Assembly: GCF_002954225.1 (NCBI RefSeq)
Contig: NZ_PPTH01000018.1
Location: forward strand, 310,001 to 374,000
Reading direction: 5' to 3'
Source of the DNA: Arthrobacter ruber
GTDB lineage: Bacteria > Actinomycetota > Actinomycetes > Actinomycetales > Micrococcaceae
DNA length: 64,000 bases
How positions within the stretch are numbered: position 1 is the first letter of the stretch; every line of letters begins with the position of its first letter. Positions 54,497-62,430 of this stretch are shown one piece after another. The notes below the pieces were generated by a model. The model was not told the DNA's origin. It saw only the letters and a list, made by a program, of their open reading frames with translations, and did not search any database. A program made the translations under genes and the position numbers.

Positions 54497-55320
54497 GAGG
54501 GATCCGACTGCAGGTACTGCAGGATGGCCCGTGCCGTCTCTTCCGGGGCGCTGGCCTGGGGCACATGGCCGGTGGCTTTGAGCCCGACGAGCGTGCTTCC
54601 CGCCAGCTGATCATGGAGGTAGCGGCCTACTTCCGGCGGCGCGAGCAGATCTTCGGAGCACTGAAGGATTAGCGCCGGAACGCTTACGTCCTTCAGATCT
54701 GCGCGGATGTCCGAGAGGAAGGTGACGCGGGCAAAATTGCGGGCCGTGTCGGGGTTCGTGCGGCAGAAACTTGCCTCGAGCTCCCCGGTCAACTCGGGCG
54801 CGCCAGGGTTACCCATCACGATCGGGGCGAGAGCGGCCGCCCAGGCGAAGTAGTTGCTGTCGAGCGATTCCAGGAGCTCATGGATGTCCTCCTGCGTGAA
54901 GCCACCAACATAACTTTCCGACGGATCATTGATATACGACGCCGACGGCGCCACCAGGATCAGCCGACGAAATGTCTCGGGGTTCGCTACCGCAGCCTTG
55001 ATCGCCATCATCGCCGCAACACTGTGAGCCACAAGAACCACGTCCCGGAGCTCGAGCGCCTCGCACACAGCGAGCAGATCCGCGACATAACCGTCGAGGG
55101 TGGAATACCTTCCCGGCTCATAGAAAGCGAGGTCGGACTGGCCCGATCCCATATGGTCGAACGACACCACTCGAAACCGGTCCTCGAAGAAGGGGACGAC
55201 CCGGTGCCACATGTTCTGGTCGCAGCCGAACCCGTGGGCGAACAGCACCACAGGACCATCCGGCCGGCCGCCCACGGTGACGTTATGCCGGTCGATGACG
55301 CTCAAGGTATCAACGCTCAA
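54493..55320 (-). CDS. rsbQ: RsbQ-type alpha/beta hydrolase (KAI2/D14-like signalling hydrolase)
   Basis: A 275-residue hydrolase that follows Bacillus subtilis RsbQ segment by segment: FAHGFGCDQNMWHRVVPFF, DHMGSGQSDL, RYSTLDGYVADLLAVCEAL, APSASYINDPSESYVGGF, and the triad S100 (AHSVA), D224 (CSEDLLA), H252 (TGHVPQ). In B. subtilis RsbQ supplies an unknown small signal to the PAS domain of the phosphatase RsbP. Here the partner is a PAS-GGDEF-EAL protein. The start is TTG 55320 after an AGGAGG site; the next in-frame codons upstream lack one. Confidence 0.88.
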   Translation of the reverse strand: MSVDTLSVIDRHNVTVGGRPDGPVVLFAHGFGCDQNMWHRVVPFFEDRFRVVSFDHMGSGQSDLAFYEPGRYSTLDGYVADLLAVCEALELRDVVLVAHSVAAMMAIKAAVANPETFRRLILVAPSASYINDPSESYVGGFTQEDIHELLESLDSNYFAWAAALAPIVMGNPGAPELTGELEASFCRTNPDTARNFARVTFLSDIRADLKDVSVPALILQCSEDLLAPPEVGRYLHDQLAGSTLVGLKATGHVPQASAPEETARAILQYLQSDPS

Positions 55321-55382
55321 AACTGGCGCTCCTCCTGACTCGGTGAGATAGGCAGCACAACAGAAGGCACCGCTACTGGTTA

Positions 55383-55403
55383 CTATCGGCAACCACCCGA
55401 TAG
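55383..55403. promoter_or_regulatory. 7-bp inverted repeat upstream of the RsbQ-like gene
   Basis: CTATCGG (55383-55389) and CCGATAG (55397-55403), a perfect inverted repeat with a 7-base spacer, lie 62-83 bases upstream of the rsbQ-like start codon where an operator would be expected. No regulator can be named. Confidence 0.35.
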
Positions 55404-55802
55404 CCGTCAGCGAAACTGAACCACCCAGGGAACGAGCTGATGAAACCCGAAAAGCCGCTGAGAATCCCATCCAACCGCGGACAACCTCGACCGATCAATG
55501 CATCGTCGCATCTCGTATTCACGCCAGATTACTCTGTACCGCAAAGGCGACCTCCGACCCGATCGCCAGCAGCGCCTCGACAAGGTACTACGGGCTTGAA
55601 ACATGTCCCCATCAGTTCGACGTTTCCAGCAGCGCACCGACCGGAACCAGCGTCCGTCCGGGTCCACACCACATCACCCGGCCAGAAGCGACGAAGAGAG
55701 AACTGCGGGGAAGCGACCCACATGAAGTCGAGTGTGGAGAGTGAAGGCGAGGGTGGAGGTTGAACCACCCGTTGGCCGAGCTGTCCGCTCGAGGAGGGTG
55801 TT
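55404..55802. other. Noncoding stretch
   Basis: About 400 bases between the RsbQ-like locus and the next acetyltransferase gene. Open frames here are Arg/Pro-rich in both directions, lack ribosome binding sites and match nothing known. No terminator is clear. Confidence 0.55.
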
Positions 55803-56480
55803 CTAGTGAGTCATTTGGGCGGTGAGGGCCTGGTACTCGGGGTGGTCCGCGAGGAATGAGAAGGCCATCGGGCACTGCGGGATGAGGCTCAGGCGTCGTT
55901 TGTGCGCATTGAGCACGATGTGGCGCATCAGGGTCATATCCATGCCTTGATCGCGGAAGACAGGGTGCTCGACCCCGTCGGTCAGCACTATTCGCCTCCC
56001 TTGCATCGTGTACTTGACGTGCACGGCGAGGTGGCCGTCGATGAGCAGTTCGAACCGTCCGTACAAAGGGTTGTCGCGGAACGCCTCCCTGAGCTGGAAC
56101 ACAGGAGCGCGATCGACCGCCTGCCGCTCCCGGATGTCGAGTTCCCCGGCGATCATCTCATAGCACTCGATCGCCCCGGTGGGCGGGTAATCCTTGTCCA
56201 GGAGCAGGTATGCACGGTTCGCCAGGATCCGCAGGTGTCTTGTCGACAGGCCCCTGATGTCATCAGCGGACAGGGATTCCACGGCAAGGTCGGCGCCCTG
56301 ACCGTGGGGCGTAGCGCCCGCCTGGGCAACACGACGGTCGGTAAAGGGGCCGGAAGAGGAGCCCTGGAGGGGATTGGCAAGGGGGTCGATGCGCGGCACG
56401 GCGCTATCAGATACATCGAGGTTGAGGGACGAGGTGGGCCGCGTGAGGTCGGGCCGGGCAGGGTTCACGAGTTCGGTCAT
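55803..56480 (-). CDS. Protein with a YidJ/GNAT-like C-terminal acetyltransferase domain
   Basis: A 225-residue protein. The N-terminal half is low complexity (Ser/Ala/Pro), then a segment LSTRHLRILANRAYLLLD, and a C-terminal domain RFELLIDGHLAVHVKYTMQGRRIVLTDGVEHPVFRDQGMDMTLMRHIVLNAHKRRLSLIPQCPMAFSFLADHPEYQ. The latter matches the small GCN5-related fold (YidJ-like) with its conserved CP-x-n-HPEY ending. The catalytic role is unclear. ATG 56480 follows AGGAAC. Confidence 0.78.
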   Translation of the reverse strand: MTELVNPARPDLTRPTSSLNLDVSDSAVPRIDPLANPLQGSSSGPFTDRRVAQAGATPHGQGADLAVESLSADDIRGLSTRHLRILANRAYLLLDKDYPPTGAIECYEMIAGELDIRERQAVDRAPVFQLREAFRDNPLYGRFELLIDGHLAVHVKYTMQGRRIVLTDGVEHPVFRDQGMDMTLMRHIVLNAHKRRLSLIPQCPMAFSFLADHPEYQALTAQMTH

Positions 56481-56727
56481 GACTGTTCCTGTGTTTGTCA
56501 GAAACCTGGCCTGTGGCTGGACCGCGGTGTCTGATGAGCCTAACGGGAGTAGACCTGAAAGGACAGTAGGCCCGTTCGACGGCATCACAACATCACCACA
56601 TCATCCGCCACTGTTTCACCACATCCGGGGCCACAACCGGGGCCAGTAGCTGATCCCCCGAAGGAGAATGCCTGAAATCTAGGGCAACGCGGCGCGATCC
56701 GGCCCGACGCGCCAACAATTCGACAGC

Positions 56728-57731
56728 TATCAGGAGAGTCGTGCGCCCATCCTGTTGTGCGTTCTTCGACTGGCGCAAGGGTTCGCCGTCGGCGGCGAAT
56801 GGGGAAGGGCGGTGATCATCGCGGTCGAGAACGCACCCAAGGGCAGGCGAGGTTTCTACGGGTCCTGGCCCCAGATCGGCGTGTCCTGTGGGCTCCTGCT
56901 CGGCACCGTCGCTGTTGCAGCCGCAGCGGCAATTTCCGGCGACCAGTTCGAGACCTGGGGGTGGCATGTGCCGTTCCTCCTCAGCGTCATCCTGGCCGCG
57001 GTCGGGCTCTACATCCGCCTCAATGCCGCTGAGAGCCCCGAGTTCCTCGCCGAGAAGGCGAAGATGGAAAAGAACAACGTCCAGCAGAAGGCCCCCTTGA
57101 GGGTGCTCCTCGCCCATCACCGCAAGCCGCTATTGATCACGATCTTCGGTCGGTTCGCGGAGGCAGGCAATTACTACCTGTTCACCGTCTTCGTCCTCTC
57201 CTACGTCACCACCTCGCTCGAGGTCCCCCGTCAGTACGGGCTCACGGCCGTGATGATCGGCTCGGTATTGAACATCATCATGATCCCCGTCTTCGGTCGC
57301 TTCTCGGACAGGATCGGCCGCAAGATGACGTTCTTCTCGGCGGGACGGCGATCATCATCACGGCGTGGCCGATCTTCGAGCTCATCCAAACGGGCGAGCA
57401 GTGGGCGATCATCCTCGGTATCGCCCTGTTCCTCGCCCTCGGACACGCACTCGTCTACGCGCCACTACCGGCCCTCTACTGTGAACTGTTCCCCACCGCC
57501 ATCCGGTACTCGGGCATCTCCATCGGCTACCAGATGCCCTCCATCCTGCTAGCCGGATTCATGGCCGCCCTGGCTGGCGCGCTGGTCCTATGGACCGGTG
57601 GGACACACTTCGTTGTCCTGATCATCATCGTGAGCACAGCGATCGCCATGCTCTCCATCTCCTTCGCCAAGGAAACCAAAGATGTGGACTTGTCCAACGT
57701 CGACCAAAAGGAACCAGCCACCACCAGCTAG
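56728..57731 (+). pseudogene. MFS (MHS-family) transporter, 5'-truncated and frameshifted
   Basis: The reading begins at LLCVLRLAQGFAVGGEWGRAVII, a motif normally located about 100 residues into a metabolite/H+ symporter, so the first helices are missing. It continues through SDRIGRKMTFFSAG, where one base is lost near 57341; the frame that restores the protein then reads TAIIITAWPIFELIQTGEQWA to the normal end KETKDVDL. The two halves are in different frames. The gene is not functional unless a sequencing error hit the G run. Confidence 0.88.
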
Positions 57732-57787
57732 TACCAGCAACACCTGCTCGGGTGCACGCCAATGCACGCTTCCAACGATAAAATGAC

Positions 57788-57824
57788 GGCCGCCGCCGAA
57801 AGCTCCTGGCTTCCCGCGGCGGCC
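57788..57824 (+). terminator. Hairpin downstream of the MFS remnant
   Basis: GGCCGCCGC (57788-57796) and GCGGCGGCC (57816-57824) form a perfect 9-bp stem with a 19-base loop, 57 bases after the transporter stop. It may be the old terminator of the transporter gene. Confidence 0.5.
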
Positions 57825-58084
57825 ACACTTTCCTCAAGCGGCCACTCCTATGGGAACGCTTTGCTGCGTTATCTTCCGACTAGGTGCGGCGATTCGCGTC
57901 AATATCCTGGTTGCAAACAGTCCTCAGGTTATCGGTGTCGGAAAGCCGACTGGTCTTCTGGGCCGAGCCCATTTGATTACCACAGTGATGTACGAGGTGA
58001 GCTCAGATGTGGACGAACAAGGGGAACCAAGCAGTGGTCCTTGCCTTGCTCCGGCTGGTGGTCCCGTAGGGAGCCGCGCAGGGT
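57825..58084. other. Noncoding stretch between gene remnants
   Basis: About 260 bases with short, unrelated open frames and no ribosome binding site. It separates the transporter remnant from the response-regulator remnant. Confidence 0.5.
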
Positions 58085-58159
58085 TCAGGAGACGAATTTG
58101 TACCCCACACCGCGGACGGCGATGATATGGCGTGGCGTCGTGGGGTCGGCGTCACCCGG
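58085..58159 (-). pseudogene. C-terminal remnant of an OmpR/PhoB-family response regulator
   Basis: The minus strand encodes GDADPTTPRHIIAVRGVGYKF followed by VS and a stop. RHI-x-A/T-V-R-G-V-G-Y-x-F is the classic end of a winged-helix response regulator. Upstream the frame is closed by a stop after 24 codons, and no more of the gene is found in other frames before the next gene, so only the 3' tip survived a rearrangement. Confidence 0.85.
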
Positions 58160-58176
58160 TCATAGGGCAGGCAGCG

Positions 58177-58446
58177 TCATAATAGTTCGTCTTCGAGGGC
58201 TTGGCGTGCCTCTGGGTCAACCGGGCCGAAGAGGATCGCGGCGTCGGCGAGGCTTTGTATCTGCGGGCCGGTGGACCGCCGCTCCATGCCGGAACTCACT
58301 GTCCACGTCTCCAGCACGTTCTTACCCACCCGGTGCTCTATGGTCAGATCCGGCAAAGCATCTTCCAGGCGTGCATAACAGTCACGGGCTTCGCTCTCGG
58401 TGTCAAAGGTAAACGACACCCGATGCGACAATCCAAGAAGCGGCAT
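58177..58446 (-). CDS. Small acidic protein of unknown function
   Basis: An 89-residue protein starting MPLLGLSHRVSFTFDTESEA and ending DPEARQALEDELL. It is acidic and mixed alpha/beta in appearance, with no cysteine pair or membrane segment. ATG 58446 has a weak AAGG upstream. No family is recognised. Confidence 0.55.
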   Translation of the reverse strand: MPLLGLSHRVSFTFDTESEARDCYARLEDALPDLTIEHRVGKNVLETWTVSSGMERRSTGPQIQSLADAAILFGPVDPEARQALEDELL

Positions 58447-58586
58447 GCACCTTAGTGTTCCACCGGCAAGCAGACAGTGAACATATGCTTTGCAACCCAA
58501 ACCCGGCAGCGCCTTCATCAGTACACGGTGGTAGTGAGACCACGGCCCACCGGCCGCGGGCCTGCACCAGGTCACTGAGCGTTCTG

Positions 58587-58820
58587 TTAGGTCGCTTCCG
58601 GCGCCCTGGTGTCCCACGCGGTGACCGTGGATCCGTCTGTGATGACTGCGAAGTCCTCGCATATGGTCGTTGCCCTGCTGACGGCATCCTTGGGGATCCA
58701 GTTCTGCAACTCGATCGTCCCCTCGGCCATGTCGATGGCTTTCGCATACGTCGATTGCTTCTCGCGATTCGCGTCTGTGAACGCTGCGCAGGAGGACAGC
58801 GTCACCATTGACACCAGGTG
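58587..58820 (-). CDS. Possible small lipoprotein, N-terminus uncertain
   Basis: The frame encodes LVSMVTLSSCAAFTDANREK, which ends a lipobox (L-S-S-C), then a 60-residue secreted-looking domain ending WDTRAPEAT. A normal signal peptide would start with Met-Arg/Lys and a longer hydrophobic core, but upstream codons are His- and Arg-rich and no good start is seen. It may be a decayed gene or use an unusual start; the upstream limit given is approximate. Confidence 0.4.
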   Translation of the reverse strand, partial: HLVSMVTLSSCAAFTDANREKQSTYAKAIDMAEGTIELQNWIPKDAVSRATTICEDFAVITDGSTVTAWDTRAPEAT

Positions 58821-58937
58821 ACACCACCGGTGACGGACATGCGGACAAAGGACGGGACGGACGTGCTGTTCACTGGAGAAGCTCCTTATGAGGATGATGG
58901 CACTTCTCACTCTCATCCACATCACGAACCAATACAT

Positions 58938-59412
58938 CGCCCCAGAGCCGAGCCGCCCTCCTACCCTGGTCGCAGCACGGGCCGCGCATCACCCTCCAAG
59001 CCCTCGCCCAGAACGTGAGCGGGACGATCCGTCTACTCATTTCCTGAATTGAGATAACCCCGGAGGCGTATCGCATCACACGCTGATGGCAGAGTGCTCC
59101 TGCGGAAAGGATCGAGGTAGATCGACGAAAGGCAACCCTCATGCACACCGATGCCGTAGGCAACGCAAAGTCGTGGGAACTGCGTCTTCCAAACTGGGCG
59201 AAGGGCAGGTTTCAGGTGAGCTCGCGAGTTCGTCCGATTGATGATGGATGGCAAAAGCTCGACGTCAATGCGTCCTGGACGACGTCAGCCTTAGTTCCGT
59301 CCGGCAACCGGACCAGGCGCACGTAGTGGGTTTTTCAAACGACCAAGGTCCTGACAGTCGATGGGCACACATGCATGACGAGGTTGCCTTCCCAGTGACC
59401 TACCTAGGTTCG
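58938..59412. other. Mostly noncoding stretch with one weak frame
   Basis: 475 bases downstream of the Clp-N/SRPBCC gene. A plus-strand frame 59141-59326 (61 residues, MHTDAVGNAKSWELRLPNWA onward) has a GAAAGG sequence before its ATG and a protein-like first half, but an Arg/Thr-rich end and no known relatives; it may be a gene fragment. Nothing else stands out. Confidence 0.4.
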
Positions 59413-60468
59413 CTATTCAGTATGACCGTGGCGGAACGTACGGCTGATGGCGTTGCTGATCTGGAAGAGTCTGATCCATATCAGGAACCGCTGGAGCGGG
59501 TGCAGGACTGGGCTGAGGATGGACCGCCAACCCTGGTGTGTGGACCAGGCCATGGTGGTGCTGAGCTGGGTCCCGCCTTTGGTGGGAGCGAGATCGAAGA
59601 TCATGGTGATGGGAAGCCTGGTGTCCACGTCGGGGTAGGTGAAGCGCCACGCAACGTGATTGCCGTGTTCAGCCTGCAGGAGCTCGAGTGTCCGCCGACG
59701 GAATTTCTCGTGCACCTTCAGTGGCCTGCCGTCCGGGTGGGTGGTCCGTGCGTGTGCCATCCACACACCACCTGCCGGTCCTGCTCCATCAGCGGGCTGT
59801 GTGCCCTTGGCATGCGTAGGGGCGAGATCCGCGCCAGTGGTGAAGCCGTCGATAGCGCCGATGGCCGGTTCCCATTCCGGCACCCGGGCAGGATCGGACA
59901 GCAACGCCCAGACCTCATCGACCGGTGCCGGGATGAACGACGCATTGACCCCCCGAAGCTCACCCCGCCGACGCGTCGGGGCGACCAAAGCGATTGGCGC
60001 CGGCGCCGGCGTTCGATCGAGTTCGGCCAGGACCGCCGATGGTGTTGTGCCCAACCCACCTAGGAGTTCCCTGATCAGCCCACTGGGTTCGTCCAGCAGT
60101 TCACGCAACACAGCGTCAGCGTCTGCCGTCCTGCCTTTCTTGCCGGCCCGCTCGATGAGTTTCAGGGCACGCTTTGACCATTCGTACCCGCCGGTTTCAT
60201 GGAACACGATGTCCCCCGAAGGCGGAAGGGAGGCCGTGATTCCAAGGGATGCTATTTGTTTCTTTTGGTAATCCTCCACGGCAGCGCGGGCGCTTCCGAT
60301 AGTGATGCCCAGTTCGCGAAGCGCCCGACCCGCGGGCTGGTCACTGAGCACCAACGCGAGGAACAGGTCCTCGAGATCCGCTTCCCGCAAGCCCCTCCGG
60401 GAAGCTTCCTCCATCGCTGTGAGCGAGAGGGACTGGCTCGTGGCTGCAAATCGGGTGAATCTGCTCAT
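59413..60468 (-). CDS. Clp N-terminal-domain/SRPBCC fusion protein
   Basis: A 351-residue protein. Residues ~1-145 form two Clp-N repeats (FAATSQSLSLTAMEEASRRG; GGYEWSKRALKLIERAGKKG), the substrate/adaptor-binding fold found at the start of ClpA/ClpC but here without any AAA+ ATPase domain. Residues ~170-340 form an SRPBCC (START/polyketide-cyclase-like) ligand-binding domain (VNASFIPAPVDEVWALLSDPARVPEWEP). The ATG overlaps the stop of the upstream HTH gene (ATGA). A role as ligand-dependent partner of the repressor is inferred. Confidence 0.85.
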   Translation of the reverse strand: MSRFTRFAATSQSLSLTAMEEASRRGLREADLEDLFLALVLSDQPAGRALRELGITIGSARAAVEDYQKKQIASLGITASLPPSGDIVFHETGGYEWSKRALKLIERAGKKGRTADADAVLRELLDEPSGLIRELLGGLGTTPSAVLAELDRTPAPAPIALVAPTRRRGELRGVNASFIPAPVDEVWALLSDPARVPEWEPAIGAIDGFTTGADLAPTHAKGTQPADGAGPAGGVWMAHARTTHPDGRPLKVHEKFRRRTLELLQAEHGNHVAWRFTYPDVDTRLPITMIFDLAPTKGGTQLSTTMAWSTHQGWRSILSPVLHPLQRFLIWIRLFQISNAISRTFRHGHTE

Positions 60469-60710
60469 GCTCGCCTCCTGGGGCCGAGGATCGAAGGATC
60501 AATGCGCTTGGAGTACTTCTTGTGCACGGCCTGGCGGGTGACCCCGAGAGCATCAGCAATCTGCTGCCAACTCATCCCGGCCCGCAAAGCGGCCTCGACC
60601 TGACGCAATTCCAACGAGTCCGCCAGAACCCGCAGCGACGCCACGGCCCGTAGTCCAGCCTGCGGATCCGTTGTATCCGCCGCGGCAACCGCTACCTGTG
60701 ATGACTCCAC
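60465..60710 (-). CDS. Small helix-turn-helix repressor partner of the Clp-N/SRPBCC protein
   Basis: An 81-residue protein ending with a helix-turn-helix: LRAGMSWQQIADALGVTRQAVHKKYSKRI. Two palindromes CAACCTAGGTTG lie just upstream of its GTG start, the first only 5 bases away, which suggests a leaderless or near-leaderless transcript repressed by the protein itself. Co-translation with the downstream Clp-N/SRPBCC gene follows from the 4-base overlap. Confidence 0.85.
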   Translation of the reverse strand: MESSQVAVAAADTTDPQAGLRAVASLRVLADSLELRQVEAALRAGMSWQQIADALGVTRQAVHKKYSKRIDPSILGPRRRA

Positions 60711-60715
60711 GTTGT

Positions 60716-60755
60716 CAACCTAGGTTGCTGCCGACAGTTCTGTCAACCTAGGTTG
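60716..60755. promoter_or_regulatory. Twin CAACCTAGGTTG palindromes (likely autoregulatory operator)
   Basis: The perfect 12-bp palindrome CAACCTAGGTTG occurs at 60716-60727 and 60744-60755, centres 28 bp apart, each preceded by GT (GTCAACCTAGGTTG). It sits directly upstream of the small HTH gene. A homodimeric HTH protein would bind each. Confidence 0.7.
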
Positions 60756-60883
60756 CTCATGAGTGGCGCACTGATCTGGACCCGAACGCTCAATGACCTT
60801 TACGGACACGGCCCCGCCGTGACGGGTTGCCCCTAGGTACAGGTCCTTTCGGTGTCGCGAAAATTTAAGGCTTTACGAGACAC

Positions 60884-61092
60884 GTGCACGGGCCGAGCGC
60901 CGAACGTGCACTCCCCCGCGTTTACAGGCCGGCCGGTGTCTTGGAAACTCGTCTCGCTGTATTTCGTCTGCAGCACAGCGAGCCGGCCTCCTGACCACGG
61001 TAATAGTGAAAACTGATCGCGGATCCGGTGTGGCTCTCTGTCCACTTGACGCAGTCCTTGGGCTGCTGTCCTTCACATGACCTGTCCACCGG
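60884..61092 (+). ncRNA. Candidate IS110 bridge RNA region
   Basis: Upstream of the IS110 transposase this noncoding stretch holds three nested hairpins visible by eye: GTGCACG/CGTGCAC (60884-60890/60905-60911); CTCGCTGT/ACAGCGAG (60953-60960/60975-60982) closed by GGCCGG/CCGGCC (60931-60936/60983-60988); and CCGGTG/CACCGG (61025-61030/61087-61092) around an inner GACGCAG/CTGC-T-GTC stem with internal loops of 17 and 16 bases. A 5' stem-loop plus two loop-bearing stems is the layout of IS110/IS621 bridge RNAs. No folding or covariance test was done, and the limits are approximate. Confidence 0.45.
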
Positions 61093-61180
61093 CCCGCGAT
61101 CGCTTGACGTGCTAACGGGTATGGCTTGATAGGAGCCTGATCAGATCCCTTTACCGTATTGCCTGCTCGTCCTGGCTACG

Positions 61181-61196
61181 TGGAGACCCGTCTCCA
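61181..61196. repeat. 7-bp inverted repeat before the transposase start
   Basis: TGGAGAC-CC-GTCTCCA, a perfect inverted repeat, ends 13 bases before the transposase ATG. It could limit read-through translation from outside or bind the transposase. Confidence 0.5.
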
Positions 61197-61209
61197 TCGA
61201 AAGGCAGTC

Positions 61210-62430
61210 ATGTCAGATGCTGGAACGCAAGAACCTCGTGTTGTGGTGGGAATCGACACACACTCGGACACTCACCACGTCGCCGTCGTCACTGAATACG
61301 GGAAGCCCCTGGCTGACCAGGGATTTCCAACGACAGCGGCAGGACACCGGGAAGCCTTCACCTTCATTACAGGGTTCGGGCTAGTCCTGCAGGTCGGGAT
61401 GGAGGGCACTGGCACCTACGGAGCAGCACTCACGAAAATCCTGCAGGGCAAAGGAATGCAGGTCATCGAGGTGAACCGTCCGAATCGTCAGCAGCGCCGG
61501 CTCAAGGGCAAGACCGACTCTCTGGACGCCTACCGCGCCGCCCACTCCGTCATTGCGGGCATGAGTACCGCGGTCCCGAAAGCCAAGGACGGCCCCGTTG
61601 AGTGTCTACGTGTCCTCCGGGCATCTCGGGGTTCCGCGATTAAGTCGCGGAATGCGACGATCAATCAGATCAAGGGCCTGTTGGTCTCTGCACCAGAGGC
61701 TCTGCGGTCCAAGTACCAAGGCCTGACAACGGGGACCATGATCGAGATAATGGTCCGGTCTCGGCCCTCCGGGCACCTGGCGGACCCCTCCTACGTGACA
61801 GCACGAGTGTTGAAGGCACTGGCCGTCCGATACCAGCACCTGAGCGCTGAGATCGAGGACGTGAATGCGCAGCTGCAGGACATCTCGGAGTCCTACGCGC
61901 CGATGCTGCAGCAATTGACCGGCGTCGGCACGGATGTCGCTTCCCAGCTACTCGTCACGTTCGGCGACAACCAAGAACGAGTGGGAAACGAAGCCCAATT
62001 TGCAGCACTGACAGGTGCAGCCCCCGTTCCCGCCTCGTCAGGCAAAACAAGCCGTCACAGGCTGAGCCGTGGCGGCGACAGGCAAGCCAACTGCGCACTG
62101 CACCACATCGTGCTCGTGCGCATGAACATCCACCGGAAGACAAAGGACTACGTCACCAAACGGACCGAGGAAGGCAAGAGTAAGCGGGAGATCATACGGT
62201 GTCTCAAGCGCTACGTTGCCCGGGAGGTCTACCGTCAGATCACCCATCCGGTCCCGGCACCACCAGTCCTCGATTTACGCCCGCTCCGCCACTCACTCGG
62301 GATGACCTTGCAGCAGGCAGCCACGGATCTCCAAACGTGGCCCTCTACAATCTCACGCCTCGAGCGCGGCAAGATGCGTGATGATGAGCTCCTGGACCGA
62401 TACCGAACCGGGTTGCATCAACGAGCATGA
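61210..62430 (+). CDS. IS110-family transposase with a C-terminal XRE-like helix-turn-helix
   Basis: A 406-residue DEDD recombinase. The RuvC-like domain has D16 in VVGIDTHSD, E65 in GMEGTGTYG, and D103/D106 in KTDSLDAYRAA. The Tnp20 domain carries LTGVGTDVASQLLVTFGD and the serine region APVPASSGKTSRHRLSRGGDRQAN (S276 or S277 is the likely nucleophile). After the usual end, residues ~355-395 add a helix-turn-helix (LGMTLQQAATDLQTWPSTISRLERG) not present in typical IS110 enzymes. Confidence 0.9.
   Translation: MSDAGTQEPRVVVGIDTHSDTHHVAVVTEYGKPLADQGFPTTAAGHREAFTFITGFGLVLQVGMEGTGTYGAALTKILQGKGMQVIEVNRPNRQQRRLKGKTDSLDAYRAAHSVIAGMSTAVPKAKDGPVECLRVLRASRGSAIKSRNATINQIKGLLVSAPEALRSKYQGLTTGTMIEIMVRSRPSGHLADPSYVTARVLKALAVRYQHLSAEIEDVNAQLQDISESYAPMLQQLTGVGTDVASQLLVTFGDNQERVGNEAQFAALTGAAPVPASSGKTSRHRLSRGGDRQANCALHHIVLVRMNIHRKTKDYVTKRTEEGKSKREIIRCLKRYVAREVYRQITHPVPAPPVLDLRPLRHSLGMTLQQAATDLQTWPSTISRLERGKMRDDELLDRYRTGLHQRA

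Noticed and set aside
55440-55763. 107-codon plus-strand frame after the RsbQ-like gene
   Set aside because: Pro/Arg/Ser-rich, no ribosome binding site, no family motif.
57762-58412. 216-codon plus-strand frame
   Set aside because: It covers a response-regulator remnant and a gene on the other strand, and its composition is unlike a protein.
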